From Luteolibacter rhizosphaerae (GTDB taxonomy: Bacteria > Verrucomicrobiota > Verrucomicrobiia > Verrucomicrobiales > Akkermansiaceae), in assembly GCF_025950095.1 (NCBI RefSeq), contig NZ_JAPDDR010000004.1, positions 310,001 through 374,000 on the forward strand: a stretch of 64,000 nucleotides of DNA, read 5' to 3'. Shown piece by piece: positions 15,722-25,295 of the stretch (position 1 is its first letter; every line of letters begins with the position of its first letter). The position numbers and the translations under genes are program-made. The notes under the pieces were generated by a model. That model searched no databases. It saw nothing but the letters and a program-made list of their open reading frames with translations, and was not told the DNA's origin.

Positions 15722-17152
15722 TCACTCCAAAAGGTGCGCGAGCGCCTGGGGATCCATCGCATGCCGGGTGGCGGTATCCAGATCGATGGTGCCTTTCTTC
15801 ACCAAAGCGGCGAGGGATCGTTCTAGGGTGATCATGCCTTCCTCGGTGCCGGTCAGCATGGCATTGCGCAGGTAGTGGTCCTGGCCCTCGCGGATGCCGG
15901 TGGCGACGGCGGGGGTGACGATGAGTTTCTCGATGGCGGGGATCATGCCCTTGCTGCGGGTGGGCACGAGGCGCTGCGAGACGGCGGCGCGGAGCGAGGA
16001 GGCGAGCTGGATGCGGACGAGGCGCTGTTGGTGGCCGGGAAAGACGTCGACGATGCGATTCACCGCGGAGCTGGCGCTGCCGGAGTGAAGGGTGGCGAGG
16101 ACGAGATGGCCGGTCTCCGCCGCGGTGAGAGCGGCGGTGATGGTGGGCAGGTCGCGGAGTTCACCTAACAGGATGACATCCGGATTCTCGCGGAGGGAGG
16201 CGCGGAGACCTTCGCTGAAGCTCTCCACATCCGATCCCACTTCGCGCTGGTGGATCAGGCACTGGGCCTCGCGATGCTCGAATTCGATCGGGTCCTCGAT
16301 GGTGATGACGTGGCGCGGGCGGCTGCGGTTCAGGTGATCGACGAGGGCGGCGAGGGTGGTCGATTTCCCCGAGCCCGAGGTGCCCGTGACCAGGACGAGG
16401 CCGCTGGGGTAGGCGACGAGATCGAGCAGGGAGTCCGGGAGATTGAGCTCCGCCAAGGAGGGGATCCGTTGTCGGATGGGGCGGAGCGCGGCGGCCACAC
16501 CATCGATGTGGCGGAAAACATTCACGCGGAAGCGCCGGACGCCGTCCGAGAGATTGTAGCGGAGGGCGAAATCCACATGGCCGAGGCGTTCGAACTCCTG
16601 ACGAGCGGAATCGTCCGGGATCAGCTGGAGGATCTGGGCGGCTTCCGGAACGGGGGCGTCGATACGGGCGATCAGGCCGCGGCGGCGGACGCGTGGCGGC
16701 TTGCCGGAGGAGAGGAAGATATCGGAGGTCTCCGCGGTGGTGGCCTGGTCGATCAGGGAGAGCAGATCCGGGGCGCTGGCGAGGACCGGGGAAGGGGAGG
16801 ACGGCGGATTGATCAGGCCTTCTAACAGCTCGTCCGCCTTGCTGGGCTCGGGCGGCGGCGGTGCTCCTAGGGCGTGGATCTCGATGCGGAACTCCGCGCC
16901 GGAGGAATGGATGTGGTAGCCGAACTCGGTCTCGTCCGCGGAGGTGAAGCGGCCTTCCTGCCGGGCGGCCCCGGGTTCTGTCCCCGTGATCTCGCCGGCC
17001 ATGCGCTGGAGGATCTCCGTGCGCAGGGAGGGCATTGAGAGCTCGATGGTCTCGCCTTGCTTCAGAAGATAGGGGACGGCATCCGAGACGAGGATCAAGC
17101 GCTCGGCGCGCTTCTCCAGCATCAGCTTCAGGAAGGTATCGATGAGCGCCAT
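15722..17152 (-). CDS. PilT/PilU-like type IV pilus retraction ATPase with a duplicated N-domain
   Basis: A 476-residue secretion-type ATPase. The catalytic core has Walker A GTSGSGKST (257-265), an Asp box HVITIEDPIEFEH (281-293), Walker B DVILLGELRD (325-334) and the His box TGHLVLATLHSGSA (347-360), as in PilT/PilU, which disassemble type IV pili. PilT is normally about 345-380 residues. The extra length is an N-terminal block (about 1-97) that looks like a second, diverged copy of the PilT N-domain: TEFGYHIHSSGAEFRIEIH mirrors VDFALRYNLSDGVRRFRVN of the real one (193-211). Linker 98-128 is Pro/Ser-rich. No other pilus genes are nearby. Confidence 0.85.
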   Translation of the reverse strand: MALIDTFLKLMLEKRAERLILVSDAVPYLLKQGETIELSMPSLRTEILQRMAGEITGTEPGAARQEGRFTSADETEFGYHIHSSGAEFRIEIHALGAPPPPEPSKADELLEGLINPPSSPSPVLASAPDLLSLIDQATTAETSDIFLSSGKPPRVRRRGLIARIDAPVPEAAQILQLIPDDSARQEFERLGHVDFALRYNLSDGVRRFRVNVFRHIDGVAAALRPIRQRIPSLAELNLPDSLLDLVAYPSGLVLVTGTSGSGKSTTLAALVDHLNRSRPRHVITIEDPIEFEHREAQCLIHQREVGSDVESFSEGLRASLRENPDVILLGELRDLPTITAALTAAETGHLVLATLHSGSASSAVNRIVDVFPGHQQRLVRIQLASSLRAAVSQRLVPTRSKGMIPAIEKLIVTPAVATGIREGQDHYLRNAMLTGTEEGMITLERSLAALVKKGTIDLDTATRHAMDPQALAHLLE

Positions 17153-17213
17153 GGCGGAGGAAAGGAATCGCTCCCTTCCAATGCCGCAAGTGCCGGGATT
17201 TGTCGGGAGCGCT

Positions 17214-18383
17214 TCAGCGCAGGGACAGGCCGAGCGGGAAGCTGACCTTGAAGCGGGCTCCTTCGCCCGGCTTGCTGAGGAGCGTGACGCTGCCGCCCGC
17301 GCGATCGGCGAGGCGCTTCACGATCGACAGGCCGAGGCCGGTGGAAATCTCGTTGCCGGTGGGCAGGGCGCTGAGGCGGGCGTAGCGCTTGAAGAGCCGG
17401 GGGTAGTCGTCGGCTTGGAAGCCGGGGCCGTTGTCCTCGATGGTGAAGAAGCCGGAGGGGCCTTCGCTACCGATGGTCACGCGGATCTCGCCGCCGCGGG
17501 GGGTGAACTTCACGGCGTTGCCCAGCAGGTTCTCCGCGATCTGCCCGATCACCCATTCGGCCGTGGCGATGGGCAGGGGGTAGGCGGTGTATTCGCGGCG
17601 CAGCGAGAGGCCTTTCTCCAAGGCGGTGTCGCCGATCTCGTTCATGTGAGAGTCGAGCAGGCGTCCGAGATCGCGGCAGCCGCCGGCCTCATCGCGGTGC
17701 AGGTCTTCCACGGCGCGGAGAAGGTGAGCGATGCGCTCTGCGGAATCCGTGAGCGTGCCGCCGAGTGCCTGCAGGCGATCGGCGGGGATCTTCTGCTCGG
17801 TGAGCAGTCCGGAGATCAGCCGGATGCTGGACAGCGGTGAGCGGAGATCGTGGATGAGCACGTCGGTAATGGTCCGCTCGCGGCGTTTCGCCACGTGGAG
17901 CTCGATCTGCTCGGCCACGATGGCGGTAAAGTCACGGATCAGGGCGATCTCTTCCTCGGTCCACTCGCGGGGCTTCACATCGATCACGCAGAAGGCACCG
18001 TAGATATGGTGATCCGGTGCGACGAGGGGGAAACCGAGATACGCATTTACCCCCAGTTCCGTCACCGCCGGGTTCGACATGACGAAGGGGTCGGTGCGCG
18101 CATCGGTGATCACCAAGGGACGGCGCAGGGTCACCACGTGCTTGCAGAAGGAGTGGCTGAGAGGGGTCTCGCGCTTCTCGGCGTAAGCCTCTGGTATTCC
18201 GCAGGCTCCAGCGAACACCTGTCGATCATGGTCTACCAGTGTGACAAGGCATGCCGGGACTTTGAGCATGCGCGCGGCGAGCGCGGTGACGCGATCGAAG
18301 TCCATGTCCGTCTTGCCGCTCAGCAGTCCCGAGCTGGTCAAGGAATCAAGGCGGGCTTGGTCGGACGAGGAATGATTGAACAT
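17214..18383 (-). CDS. GAF-domain sensor histidine kinase
   Basis: A soluble 389-residue histidine kinase. A GAF domain covers residues about 25-165 (RVTALAARMLKVPACLVTLVD, later LGFPLVAPDHHIYGAFCVID), with Cys80 in the SHSFCKHVV stretch common to this GAF group. The dimerisation region has the phospho-acceptor His178 in LIHDLRSPLSSIR. The HATPase part shows the N box (IAENLLGNAVKFTP), G1 (IEDNGPGF) and G2 (STGLGLSIVKRLAD). There is no membrane segment and no response regulator gene adjacent, so the partner must lie elsewhere. It lies upstream of the PilT-like gene on the same strand with a gap of 61 bases. Confidence 0.88.
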   Translation of the reverse strand: MFNHSSSDQARLDSLTSSGLLSGKTDMDFDRVTALAARMLKVPACLVTLVDHDRQVFAGACGIPEAYAEKRETPLSHSFCKHVVTLRRPLVITDARTDPFVMSNPAVTELGVNAYLGFPLVAPDHHIYGAFCVIDVKPREWTEEEIALIRDFTAIVAEQIELHVAKRRERTITDVLIHDLRSPLSSIRLISGLLTEQKIPADRLQALGGTLTDSAERIAHLLRAVEDLHRDEAGGCRDLGRLLDSHMNEIGDTALEKGLSLRREYTAYPLPIATAEWVIGQIAENLLGNAVKFTPRGGEIRVTIGSEGPSGFFTIEDNGPGFQADDYPRLFKRYARLSALPTGNEISTGLGLSIVKRLADRAGGSVTLLSKPGEGARFKVSFPLGLSLR

Positions 18384-18457
18384 GCGGCAACGCGGTGCAC
18401 TTATCTTTTTATTAGCGATGCTGCAAGTTCCGCTTTCAGGCTCTTTTGCAGGTTAGG

Positions 18458-18495
18458 CCGGAAAGGAAAAGGCGAAGGATGGCTCCTTCGCCTTT
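18458..18495 (-). terminator. Intrinsic terminator after secA
   Basis: AAAGGCGAAGGA (18468-18479) and TCCTTCGCCTTT (18484-18495) form a 12-bp stem with a TGGC loop; on the minus strand the stem is followed by a T-rich tract. It lies 27 bases past the secA stop. Confidence 0.88.
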
Positions 18496-18522
18496 CATGA
18501 TCTGTTTGTAACGGGAAAGGGC

Positions 18523-21500
18523 TCAGCCTTCCTTGCCGCAGCACTGCTTGTACTTCTTGCCGGAGCCGCACGGGCAGGGGGCATTGCGGCCCATCTGGTC
18601 GATGTCGAAGCTCGGCGGGCGGCGCTTGGGCAGGTTCAGCTTCACCTCGCCGCTGCTGTCATCCACGAGGGCATTGCCGGAGTTCGAGGTGGAGGCGACA
18701 TTGGCGCGACCGATCGGCTGGGAAACCTCCGCGCTCTGGAGCTGCTGCGGCATGCCGTGGAGCTGGCGCAGGATGGCTTCCAGATTGCCGGCGGAGCGGA
18801 AGAGGTTCTGGAGTGCTTCCCCTTCGATGCTGGCCATCAGTTGGGAGAAGAGCTCGTAGGCCTCGTTCTTGTATTCCACCAGCGGATCCTTCTGGCCTTG
18901 GGCACGCAGGTGCACGCCCTCGCGCAGGGCATCCATGTTGTAGAGGTGCGCTTGCCACTGGCGGTCAATCGCGGCGAGCATCATGCGGCGCTCTTCCGCA
19001 TCGAGGATCTCGGGCGGCAAGCCGTCCACGCGGAGTTGATAGGTCTCCTTGACGCGCTGGATGAGGAACTCGGCGATCTCCTCGGCGGACTTGGATTCCA
19101 CGCTCAGGTCTTCCGGGGTCACGCGGATCGGCAGGGTGGTGTTCACCCAGTGCATCAGCTCGTTGTAGTCCGGATTGGCCTCGTCGCGGTCGGCCAAGAA
19201 CTCCTGAACCTTGCCCGGGATGACCTTCTCGATGATCTCGTTGACCAAGTCGCGCGGCTCCTCGGTGGTGAGCACCTCGTTGCGGTAGCCGTAGACGACC
19301 TCGCGCTGCTTGTTCATCACGTCGTCGAACTCGAGCACCCGCTTGCGCCAGGTGTAGTTGCGCTGTTCGACGCGCTTCTGGGCGGTTTCGACCGATTTGT
19401 TCAGCCAAGCGTGCTCGAGGGCTTCGCCCTCCTGCATGCCGAAGCGCTCCATCATCGCCGTCATGCGGTCGGCGGCGGCGAAGTTACGCATCAGGTCGTC
19501 TTCGAAGGAGATGAAGAACTGGCTCAGGCCCGGATCGCCCTGGCGGGCGCAACGGCCGCGGAGCTGGCGGTCGACACGGCGGGACTCGTAGCGCTCCGTG
19601 CCGATGACGAAAAGGCCGCCGAGTTCGGAGACGCCGGCGCCGAGTTTGATGTCGGTGCCGCGGCCGGCCATGTTGGTGGAGACGGTCACCGCGCCCTTCT
19701 GGCCGGCATTCGACACGATCTCGGCCTCCTGCATGTGGTACTTCGCGTTCAGCACCGTGTGCGGGATCTTGCTGCGCTTGAGCATGCGCGAGACCGTCTC
19801 GGAAGCTTCCACGGAGGCCGTTCCGACGAGGATCGGCTGGCCCTTTCCGTGGGCTTCCTCGATCGTTTTGATCACCGCGTTGTACTTCTCGCGGCGGGTC
19901 TTGAAGACTTGGTCGTTGCGGTCCTTGCGCTGGTTCGGCCGGTTGGTCGGGATCGGCAGCACGTCCAGCTTGTAGATATCGGAGAACTCCGCGGCTTCCG
20001 TTTCGGCGGTGCCGGTCATGCCGCCCAGCTTTTCGTAAAGGCGGAAGTAGTTCTGGATGGTGATGGTGGCGAAAGTCTGGGTCTCCTTCTCGATCGCCAC
20101 GTTTTCCTTCGCTTCCACGGCTTGGTGGAGGCCGTCGGACCAGCGGCGGCCGGGCATTTCGCGGCCGGTGTTTTCGTCGACGATGATCACCTTGCCTTCC
20201 TTCACCACGTACTGCACGTCCTTCTCGTAGACGCAGTAGGCCTTCAGGAGCTGGGAGATGTTATGCATCTTCTCCGCCTGCGAATCGAGCTTCTGCTGGA
20301 GTTGCTCCTTGGCTTCGGCGCGCTGCTCGTCGTTGAGCTTCACATTCGAGTCGATATCCGCGTAGAGCGTGCCGATATCGGGCAGGGTGAAGGAATCCGG
20401 ATCATCCGGGGAGAGGAAGCTGCGGCCCTTCTCCATGAGGTCGGAGTCGTGGCTCTTCTCGTCGATGGTGAAGAAGAGTTCTTCCTTCAGGTCGAAGAGT
20501 TCCTTCTTCTGCGCATCCTGGTAGAAGGACAGCTCGGTCTTCTCAAGCAGGCGACGGATGTCCGGCTCCTGCATCATGCGCATCAGCTGGCGGTTGCGCG
20601 GCTGGCCGAGCTTGACCTTGAACAGCGCGCGACCGGCTTCGCCCATTTCGCCGGCTTCTTGGAACTTCTTGGCCTCCACGATCAGGTCGTTGCAGAGCAG
20701 GGTCTGCTGGCGGACGATCTGTTCGACGAGCGGCTTGTACTTGTCGAACTGGTGGCTGGAGACGGAGGAGGGGCCGGAGATGATCAGCGGCGTGCGGGCC
20801 TCGTCGATCAGGATCGAGTCCACTTCGTCGATCACCGCGAAGTAGTGGCCGCGCTGCACCTGCTCATCGCGGGTGGAGGCCATGCCGTTGTCGCGCAGGT
20901 AGTCGAAGCCGAACTCCGAGTTGGTCCCGTAGGTGATGTCGCAGGCGTAGTGCTGGCGGCGGTCCCAAGGCGGCATCTGGTTCTGGATACAGCCGACGGT
21001 CAGGCCGAGATACTTGTAGAGCGAACCCATCCACTCCGAGTCGCGTCGGGCGAGGTAGTCGTTCACGGTGATGACGTGAACGCCGAGGCCGGTGAGCGCG
21101 TTCAGGTAGGTCGGGATGGTGGCGACGAGGGTCTTGCCCTCACCGGTCATCATTTCCGCGATCATCCCGCGGTGCAGGGCGATACCGCCGATGAGCTGCA
21201 CGTCGAAGTGGACCATCTCCCATTTCAGGTCGTGTTCGCAGACATTGATGGTGCTGCCACACATGCGGCGGGCGCCGTTCTTCACCACGGCGGCGGCTTC
21301 CGGCAGGATCTGCTCCAGATATTTGGCGCGGAGCTTGATGAAATCGCCCTCGATCTCGTGGAAGGCAGTCTTGGCCGCTTCGATCGAGGCCACGGTGGCA
21401 TCCACCTTGGCGGGCAGGCTCGGAAAATCGTCGCGCAGGCGCTGCAGGCGGCCGTTCATGTAGACGGCGGCTTCTTCCAAGCCGGCCTTCCCCATGCGCT

Positions 21501-21705
21501 CCAACTGCGGCTTGGTGGCCACCTCAAGCGCGTGGTAGCGGGAAAGGGATTCCTTCCACTTGGCGGTCATTTCCCGCAGTTTTTCCTCGGGTTCCCGCTG
21601 CAGGGCCTCCTCGATTTCCTTGATTCGCTCGACGGTCGGGCGGATCCGGCGGATTTCACGCTGGTTCTTCGAGCCGACGATTTTCTGAAGGATCCACTTG
21701 ATCAT
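18523..21705 (-). CDS. secA: Preprotein translocase subunit SecA
   Basis: The motor ATPase that drives proteins through SecYEG. I start it at 21705 (MIKWILQKIVGSKNQ), giving 1060 residues; the frame upstream has no SecA character. Walker A is TGEGKTLVA (187-195), the DEAD motif is DEVDSILIDEART (292-304), motif GTDIKLGAGVSELGGL follows in NBD2, and the protein ends with the zinc SEC-C motif CPCGSGKKYKQCC. Compared with E. coli SecA (901 residues, Walker A near 102-109) there are about 85 extra residues before Walker A and another insertion in the preprotein-binding region (GEMGEAGRALFKVKLGQPRN and on), as in Bacteroidota/PVC SecA. Confidence 0.98.
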   Translation of the reverse strand: MIKWILQKIVGSKNQREIRRIRPTVERIKEIEEALQREPEEKLREMTAKWKESLSRYHALEVATKPQLERMGKAGLEEAAVYMNGRLQRLRDDFPSLPAKVDATVASIEAAKTAFHEIEGDFIKLRAKYLEQILPEAAAVVKNGARRMCGSTINVCEHDLKWEMVHFDVQLIGGIALHRGMIAEMMTGEGKTLVATIPTYLNALTGLGVHVITVNDYLARRDSEWMGSLYKYLGLTVGCIQNQMPPWDRRQHYACDITYGTNSEFGFDYLRDNGMASTRDEQVQRGHYFAVIDEVDSILIDEARTPLIISGPSSVSSHQFDKYKPLVEQIVRQQTLLCNDLIVEAKKFQEAGEMGEAGRALFKVKLGQPRNRQLMRMMQEPDIRRLLEKTELSFYQDAQKKELFDLKEELFFTIDEKSHDSDLMEKGRSFLSPDDPDSFTLPDIGTLYADIDSNVKLNDEQRAEAKEQLQQKLDSQAEKMHNISQLLKAYCVYEKDVQYVVKEGKVIIVDENTGREMPGRRWSDGLHQAVEAKENVAIEKETQTFATITIQNYFRLYEKLGGMTGTAETEAAEFSDIYKLDVLPIPTNRPNQRKDRNDQVFKTRREKYNAVIKTIEEAHGKGQPILVGTASVEASETVSRMLKRSKIPHTVLNAKYHMQEAEIVSNAGQKGAVTVSTNMAGRGTDIKLGAGVSELGGLFVIGTERYESRRVDRQLRGRCARQGDPGLSQFFISFEDDLMRNFAAADRMTAMMERFGMQEGEALEHAWLNKSVETAQKRVEQRNYTWRKRVLEFDDVMNKQREVVYGYRNEVLTTEEPRDLVNEIIEKVIPGKVQEFLADRDEANPDYNELMHWVNTTLPIRVTPEDLSVESKSAEEIAEFLIQRVKETYQLRVDGLPPEILDAEERRMMLAAIDRQWQAHLYNMDALREGVHLRAQGQKDPLVEYKNEAYELFSQLMASIEGEALQNLFRSAGNLEAILRQLHGMPQQLQSAEVSQPIGRANVASTSNSGNALVDDSSGEVKLNLPKRRPPSFDIDQMGRNAPCPCGSGKKYKQCCGKEG

Positions 21706-22031
21706 TTGTTGGGCAGGTAGGGCACCGGAGTTGCTGCCGGGGCGCACGCAATACACGTGGAAGGGCTGCTGTGCAAGCGGCGTGGAAGGGTGCTTTTGCA
21801 CCGGATTGTAGCGGCTGTGGGGGAAAGCATTACCTCATGTGTCATCGGCCCGGCTGAAAACGGCATGAGGCTTGCCCAAAAATAGTAACCCGAGGCTCTG
21901 GCGATAAGCAGATTCGGCCGGATTTCTTTGGAGATTCGGCCGCATTTCCTTGGAAATGAACCGTGAACTTTGATCTGGGCCACGCAATCTCGGGATCAAG
22001 AGGCTGAAGCTGCGGGATCCCCGGTTCGCGA
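21706..22031. other. Intergenic region between secA and a membrane-protein gene
   Basis: About 326 bases without a credible gene. It must contain the secA promoter (minus strand), but I do not see a clear one. A 22-base direct repeat lies at 21910-21953. The rest has lower GC than the flanking genes. Confidence 0.5.
21910..21953. repeat. Two-copy 22-bp tandem repeat upstream of secA
   Basis: Copies at 21910-21931 and 21932-21953 differ at two positions. The unit begins AGATTCGGCCG and ends TTTGG or CTTGG. It lies about 200 bases upstream of the secA start. Confidence 0.8.
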
Positions 22032-22628
22032 CTACCAGCCACCGTAGTGCCACGCATACCAACCACCGCCGAGGTTTTCCTGATCGTGATAGTGCCTGCT
22101 TTCAACAGCAGCACCGCTGAAGCTGTAGTAGAGGCCGCGCTTGCCCCACGGGAATTCCGATTTCTGAAAGGTGAGTTCAAGATGTCCATTCTCGGCGATC
22201 ACGGACTCGAAGCAGAATAGGCCGATCCATAAGGGTTCCTTCGCCTTCTGCCCGCCAGCGGATGCCCGGGCTAAGCTGTCGAGGCTGGGGCGGCTGAGGG
22301 CCAGTGCCGCCTTGAAGGGCAGCCCGTAGAACCCGAGGACAACTAGCAGAACGAAGGTGTAGAGGAGGCGGATCCAGACGATCGCGCCCTCGAAGGGCCG
22401 GGGCAGGCCGGGCTTTTTCTTCCACGTGAAGACAGCGCGGACGATGACCCGGGTGATGATGAAGAGCGCGGCGACCAGGAAGACGACGGTAGCAGCAGCC
22501 AGAAAGCCAAGGTCGAAGCCGGGTAATCTGAGTCCCCAGAGGGCAAGCGCAACTCCCAGGATAAGGGTAAGGGCAAAATAAAGAAGCCGATTGTTCCGGG
22601 AGACAACATAGCAGCTAGCTGCGTTCAT
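22032..22628 (-). CDS. Hypothetical membrane protein
   Basis: 198 residues with three hydrophobic helices: about 15-33 (LYFALTLILGVALALWGL), 40-60 (FLAAATVVFLVAALFIITRV) and 87-107 (LLYTFVLLVVLGFYGLPF). The C-terminal 70 residues are soluble and end with an aromatic Gly/Tyr/Trp-rich tail (GGGWYAWHYGGW). I do not recognise the family. The gene stands alone between secA and the SDR gene. Confidence 0.65.
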   Translation of the reverse strand: MNAASCYVVSRNNRLLYFALTLILGVALALWGLRLPGFDLGFLAAATVVFLVAALFIITRVIVRAVFTWKKKPGLPRPFEGAIVWIRLLYTFVLLVVLGFYGLPFKAALALSRPSLDSLARASAGGQKAKEPLWIGLFCFESVIAENGHLELTFQKSEFPWGKRGLYYSFSGAAVESRHYHDQENLGGGWYAWHYGGW

Positions 22629-22680
22629 GGGAGAAAGAGGATGTCAGATCCTCTCCCGGTCTCCGAATCGATTGTCTCTG

Positions 22681-22709
22681 CTTGAACATCGATTCAGGCG
22701 ATGTTCAAG
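22681..22709 (-). terminator. Perfect 11-bp inverted repeat after the SDR gene
   Basis: CTTGAACATCG and CGATGTTCAAG flank a 7-base loop, 15 bases past the SDR stop. It has no T tract on the minus strand, so it could be a weak terminator, an mRNA-stabilising hairpin or a protein-binding site. Confidence 0.45.
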
Positions 22710-22723
22710 CAATGCGTGTCTTC

Positions 22724-23512
22724 TTAGATCTTCATCGCGTTGAAGCCGCCGTCGACCACCATCTCGCTGCCGGTGATGAAGCCGCCGGCCTTGTTCGAGG
22801 CGAGCAGGAGGGTGGCACCGATGAGGTCGTCCGGGCTGCCGAAGCGGCTCATCGGGGTCTGGCGGAGGATGTCGAGCACGCGGCTCTCGTCCAGCACCTT
22901 GCGGTTCTGCTCGGCGGGGAAGAAGCCCGGGACGAGGGTGTTCACGCGGATCGAATACTCGGCCCATTCGCGGGCAAGGTTCTTGGAAAGATTGTGCACC
23001 GCCGCCTTGCTGGCGGAGTAGGTGAAGACCCGGGACAGGGGCACCAGGCCGGACATGGAGCCCAGATTGATGATCGAGGCCGGGATGCCCTCGTTGATGA
23101 AGTATTTCCCGAAGACCTGACAGGTCCGGAAGACAGCGGTCAGGTTGGTGTCGATGATGCGCTGGAACTCCTCCTCCTCGATATCGAGGAAGGGGGTGGG
23201 GGCATTGATGCCCGCGCCGTTGACCAGGATGCTGGCCTTGCCGGAGCGCTCCACCACCTGATTGACGAGCTCCTGGAGGGAGTCGCGGGAGGTAACGTCG
23301 GCGGGCAGGAAGTAGCCCTTGCCGCCGAATTCCTCCATCTCCGCGAGCAGGCGCTCGGCCTTCTCGCGGATGCGGCCGACGAGGACCACTTCCGCGCCGG
23401 CGTGGGCGAGTCCTTGGGCCATGCAGCCGCAGAGTTCCCCGGTGCCACCGATGACGACAGCGGTTTGGCCCTCAAGGCCGAAAAGATCTTTGAAGAATGC
23501 GGCGGTCTGCAT
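22724..23512 (-). CDS. SDR family oxidoreductase
   Basis: 262 residues from the ATG at 23512 ([20 protein letters not shown]). The Rossmann nucleotide site is [17 protein letters not shown] (20-36), a TGxxxGxG-type motif in which the usual second half is altered (GELCG), and the catalytic YSASK follows near residue 160, preceded by a serine-rich strand (NLGSMSG). It resembles the D-mannonate oxidoreductase/gluconate 5-dehydrogenase group of SDRs, but the substrate is not certain. It follows the metal-transport operon by 59 bases on the same strand and may be read through from it. Confidence 0.85.
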   Translation of the reverse strand: MQTAAFFKDLFGLEGQTAVVIGGTGELCGCMAQGLAHAGAEVVLVGRIREKAERLLAEMEEFGGKGYFLPADVTSRDSLQELVNQVVERSGKASILVNGAGINAPTPFLDIEEEEFQRIIDTNLTAVFRTCQVFGKYFINEGIPASIINLGSMSGLVPLSRVFTYSASKAAVHNLSKNLAREWAEYSIRVNTLVPGFFPAEQNRKVLDESRVLDILRQTPMSRFGSPDDLIGATLLLASNKAGGFITGSEMVVDGGFNAMKI

Positions 23513-23571
23513 GCCCGGAGATTTTGTTGGAAACGCCAGCGGGGCAAGTGGAATGAGCGTCGGCAGCGTCC

Positions 23572-24435
23572 TCAATCGCGTTTGAGTCCCCCGCTGCCGC
23601 CATTGCCGATCCGGGCCCTGCCAAGGATGCCGTATTTCGGCGCGAAAAGCAGGGAGAGGAAGAAAAGGCAGCCTTGGGTGAGGACGATGCAGCCGCCGGT
23701 GGACGCGTCGAAGTGGTAGCTCGCGAAAATCCCGGCCACCGTGGAGCCCACGGCGGAGAGCGTGGCAATCCCGAGCATGCGGTCGAAGCGGTCGGTCCAG
23801 AGCTGGGCGATGCTGCCTGGGGTGACGAGCATGGCTACCACGAGGATGATGCCGACAGCTTGGATCGCGACGACGATGGCTCCTGCCAGCAAGGACAAGA
23901 GCAGGTAGTTCAGAAAGCTATCCCGCAGGGCCAGCACCCGGGCTTGAACGGGGTCGAAGCAAATGAGCAGCAGGTCCCGTCGCAGGACCAGCGTTACCGA
24001 CAGGACCACGATGCCGAGCCCGAGACTCTGGACCATCTCGCTTTTGCCGATGCCCAGAATGTTTCCCAAGAGAATGTGATCCAGATGCTTGTCCGGAGTC
24101 GTGCGACTGAAGAGCACCAGGCCGAAAGCGAATAGGCCGGTGAACACCACCCCCATGACGGTGTCCTCTTTCAGTCGACTGTTTCGCTTGATGAATCCGG
24201 TTCCCGCCGCACACACGAGCCCGGCCGCGAAGGCACCGAGCTGCAATGGTAGCCCCGCAATATAGGCAACCACGATCCCCGGTAACACCGCATGCGAGAT
24301 AGCGTCGCCCATAAGCGACCAGCCTTTGAGCACGAGGAAACAAGATAGCACCGCGCACATCGCTCCGATCACGCAACCCAGCAAAAGGGCATCGCGCATG
24401 AAGGCGAATTGCAGAGGTTCAAAGAATTCGCTCAT
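23572..24435 (-). CDS. Mn/Fe ABC transporter permease, second subunit
   Basis: A 287-residue inner-membrane permease of the ABC-3 family (MntB/ZnuB/SitC-D type). I start it at 24435 ([18 protein letters not shown]) because its ATG overlaps the stop of the first permease (ATGA); the frame continues further upstream but only as a shadow of that gene. Family marks are [23 protein letters not shown] (about 33-55), [10 protein letters not shown] near 125, and [21 protein letters not shown] around 190-210. It is about half identical by eye to the first permease, so the two probably form a heterodimeric channel. Confidence 0.9.
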   Translation of the reverse strand: MSEFFEPLQFAFMRDALLLGCVIGAMCAVLSCFLVLKGWSLMGDAISHAVLPGIVVAYIAGLPLQLGAFAAGLVCAAGTGFIKRNSRLKEDTVMGVVFTGLFAFGLVLFSRTTPDKHLDHILLGNILGIGKSEMVQSLGLGIVVLSVTLVLRRDLLLICFDPVQARVLALRDSFLNYLLLSLLAGAIVVAIQAVGIILVVAMLVTPGSIAQLWTDRFDRMLGIATLSAVGSTVAGIFASYHFDASTGGCIVLTQGCLFFLSLLFAPKYGILGRARIGNGGSGGLKRD

Positions 24436-25295
24436 GGCTGCCCTGGGGTAGCAACCCGTCGACGGGCAGCGAGTATGCCGTGCTTGGGCGCAAAGATGAA
24501 GACACCAAGGAACACCAGAGTCTGGAGTGTTACGATGCAGCCCCCTGTCGCCCCGTTCAGGAAGTAGCTGGCATAGGCTCCAGCGAGGGATGTGCCCACC
24601 CCCAATCCGGAGGAAAGCAGGATCATCTTCCCGAATCGATCCGTGAGCAGGTAGGCGGTGGCTCCCGGCGTCACGAGCATGGCCACGACGAGGCAGGCAC
24701 CGACCGCCTGCAGGGCGGCGACGGACGTGGCGGCGAGCAGGGTGAGCAGGATGATGTGCAGCAGGCCGGTGGGCAGGCCGATGGTGCGGGCCTGGTTCGG
24801 GTCGAAGCAGAAGAGCATCAGGTCCTTCCACTTCAGGCCGAGGACCAGCAGGGTGATCGCGCTGATCACCATCACCTGGATGATATCCGGATCCGAGATG
24901 CCGAGAATATTGCCGAGGATGATCGCCTTCAGGTCCACCTGTGCCGGATAGAGGCTGATCAGCACCAGCCCGAGCGCGAAGTAGGTGGTGAAGACGATGC
25001 CGATCGTCGCGTCCTCGCGGATGCGGCTCTGGGCCTTGATGAAGGCCATGGTGCCGGCTGAGAGGAGCCCGGCGATGAAAGCACCCAAGGCGAAGGGCCA
25101 ACCGCCGATGTAGGCGATGGCGACCCCCGGGACTACCGCATGAGAGAGGGCATCGCCCATGAGCGACCAGCCTTTCAGGGTGATGAAGGCGGAGAGGAAG
25201 CCGCAGACGCCACCGATCAGCGCGCTCACGCCGATGGCTTTCAGCATGTAGTCGTAGTGGAAGGGCGTGAGCAGGGATTGGAGGAACTCAGTCAT
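24432..25295 (-). CDS. Mn/Fe ABC transporter permease, first subunit
   Basis: 287 residues from the ATG at 25295 ([18 protein letters not shown]). It has the ABC-3 family signature [20 protein letters not shown] and [20 protein letters not shown], with about eight to nine hydrophobic segments. The gene overlaps the ATPase gene end by eight bases and the following permease start by four, a tightly coupled operon. The frame upstream of 25295 is inside the ATPase gene and is not coding here. Confidence 0.92.
   Translation of the reverse strand: MTEFLQSLLTPFHYDYMLKAIGVSALIGGVCGFLSAFITLKGWSLMGDALSHAVVPGVAIAYIGGWPFALGAFIAGLLSAGTMAFIKAQSRIREDATIGIVFTTYFALGLVLISLYPAQVDLKAIILGNILGISDPDIIQVMVISAITLLVLGLKWKDLMLFCFDPNQARTIGLPTGLLHIILLTLLAATSVAALQAVGACLVVAMLVTPGATAYLLTDRFGKMILLSSGLGVGTSLAGAYASYFLNGATGGCIVTLQTLVFLGVFIFAPKHGILAARRRVATPGQP

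Noticed and set aside
18757-21720. A 987-codon plus-strand open frame
   Set aside because: It is the antisense of secA. High GC keeps stop codons out of the opposite strand; the text is His/Asp/Val/Gly-rich without domains, while the minus strand has every SecA motif.
23572-25101. A single long permease fusion of 509 codons
   Set aside because: The first half is a frame shadow of the first permease. The second permease begins at the ATG at 24435, which overlaps the preceding stop; there is no fusion or frameshift.
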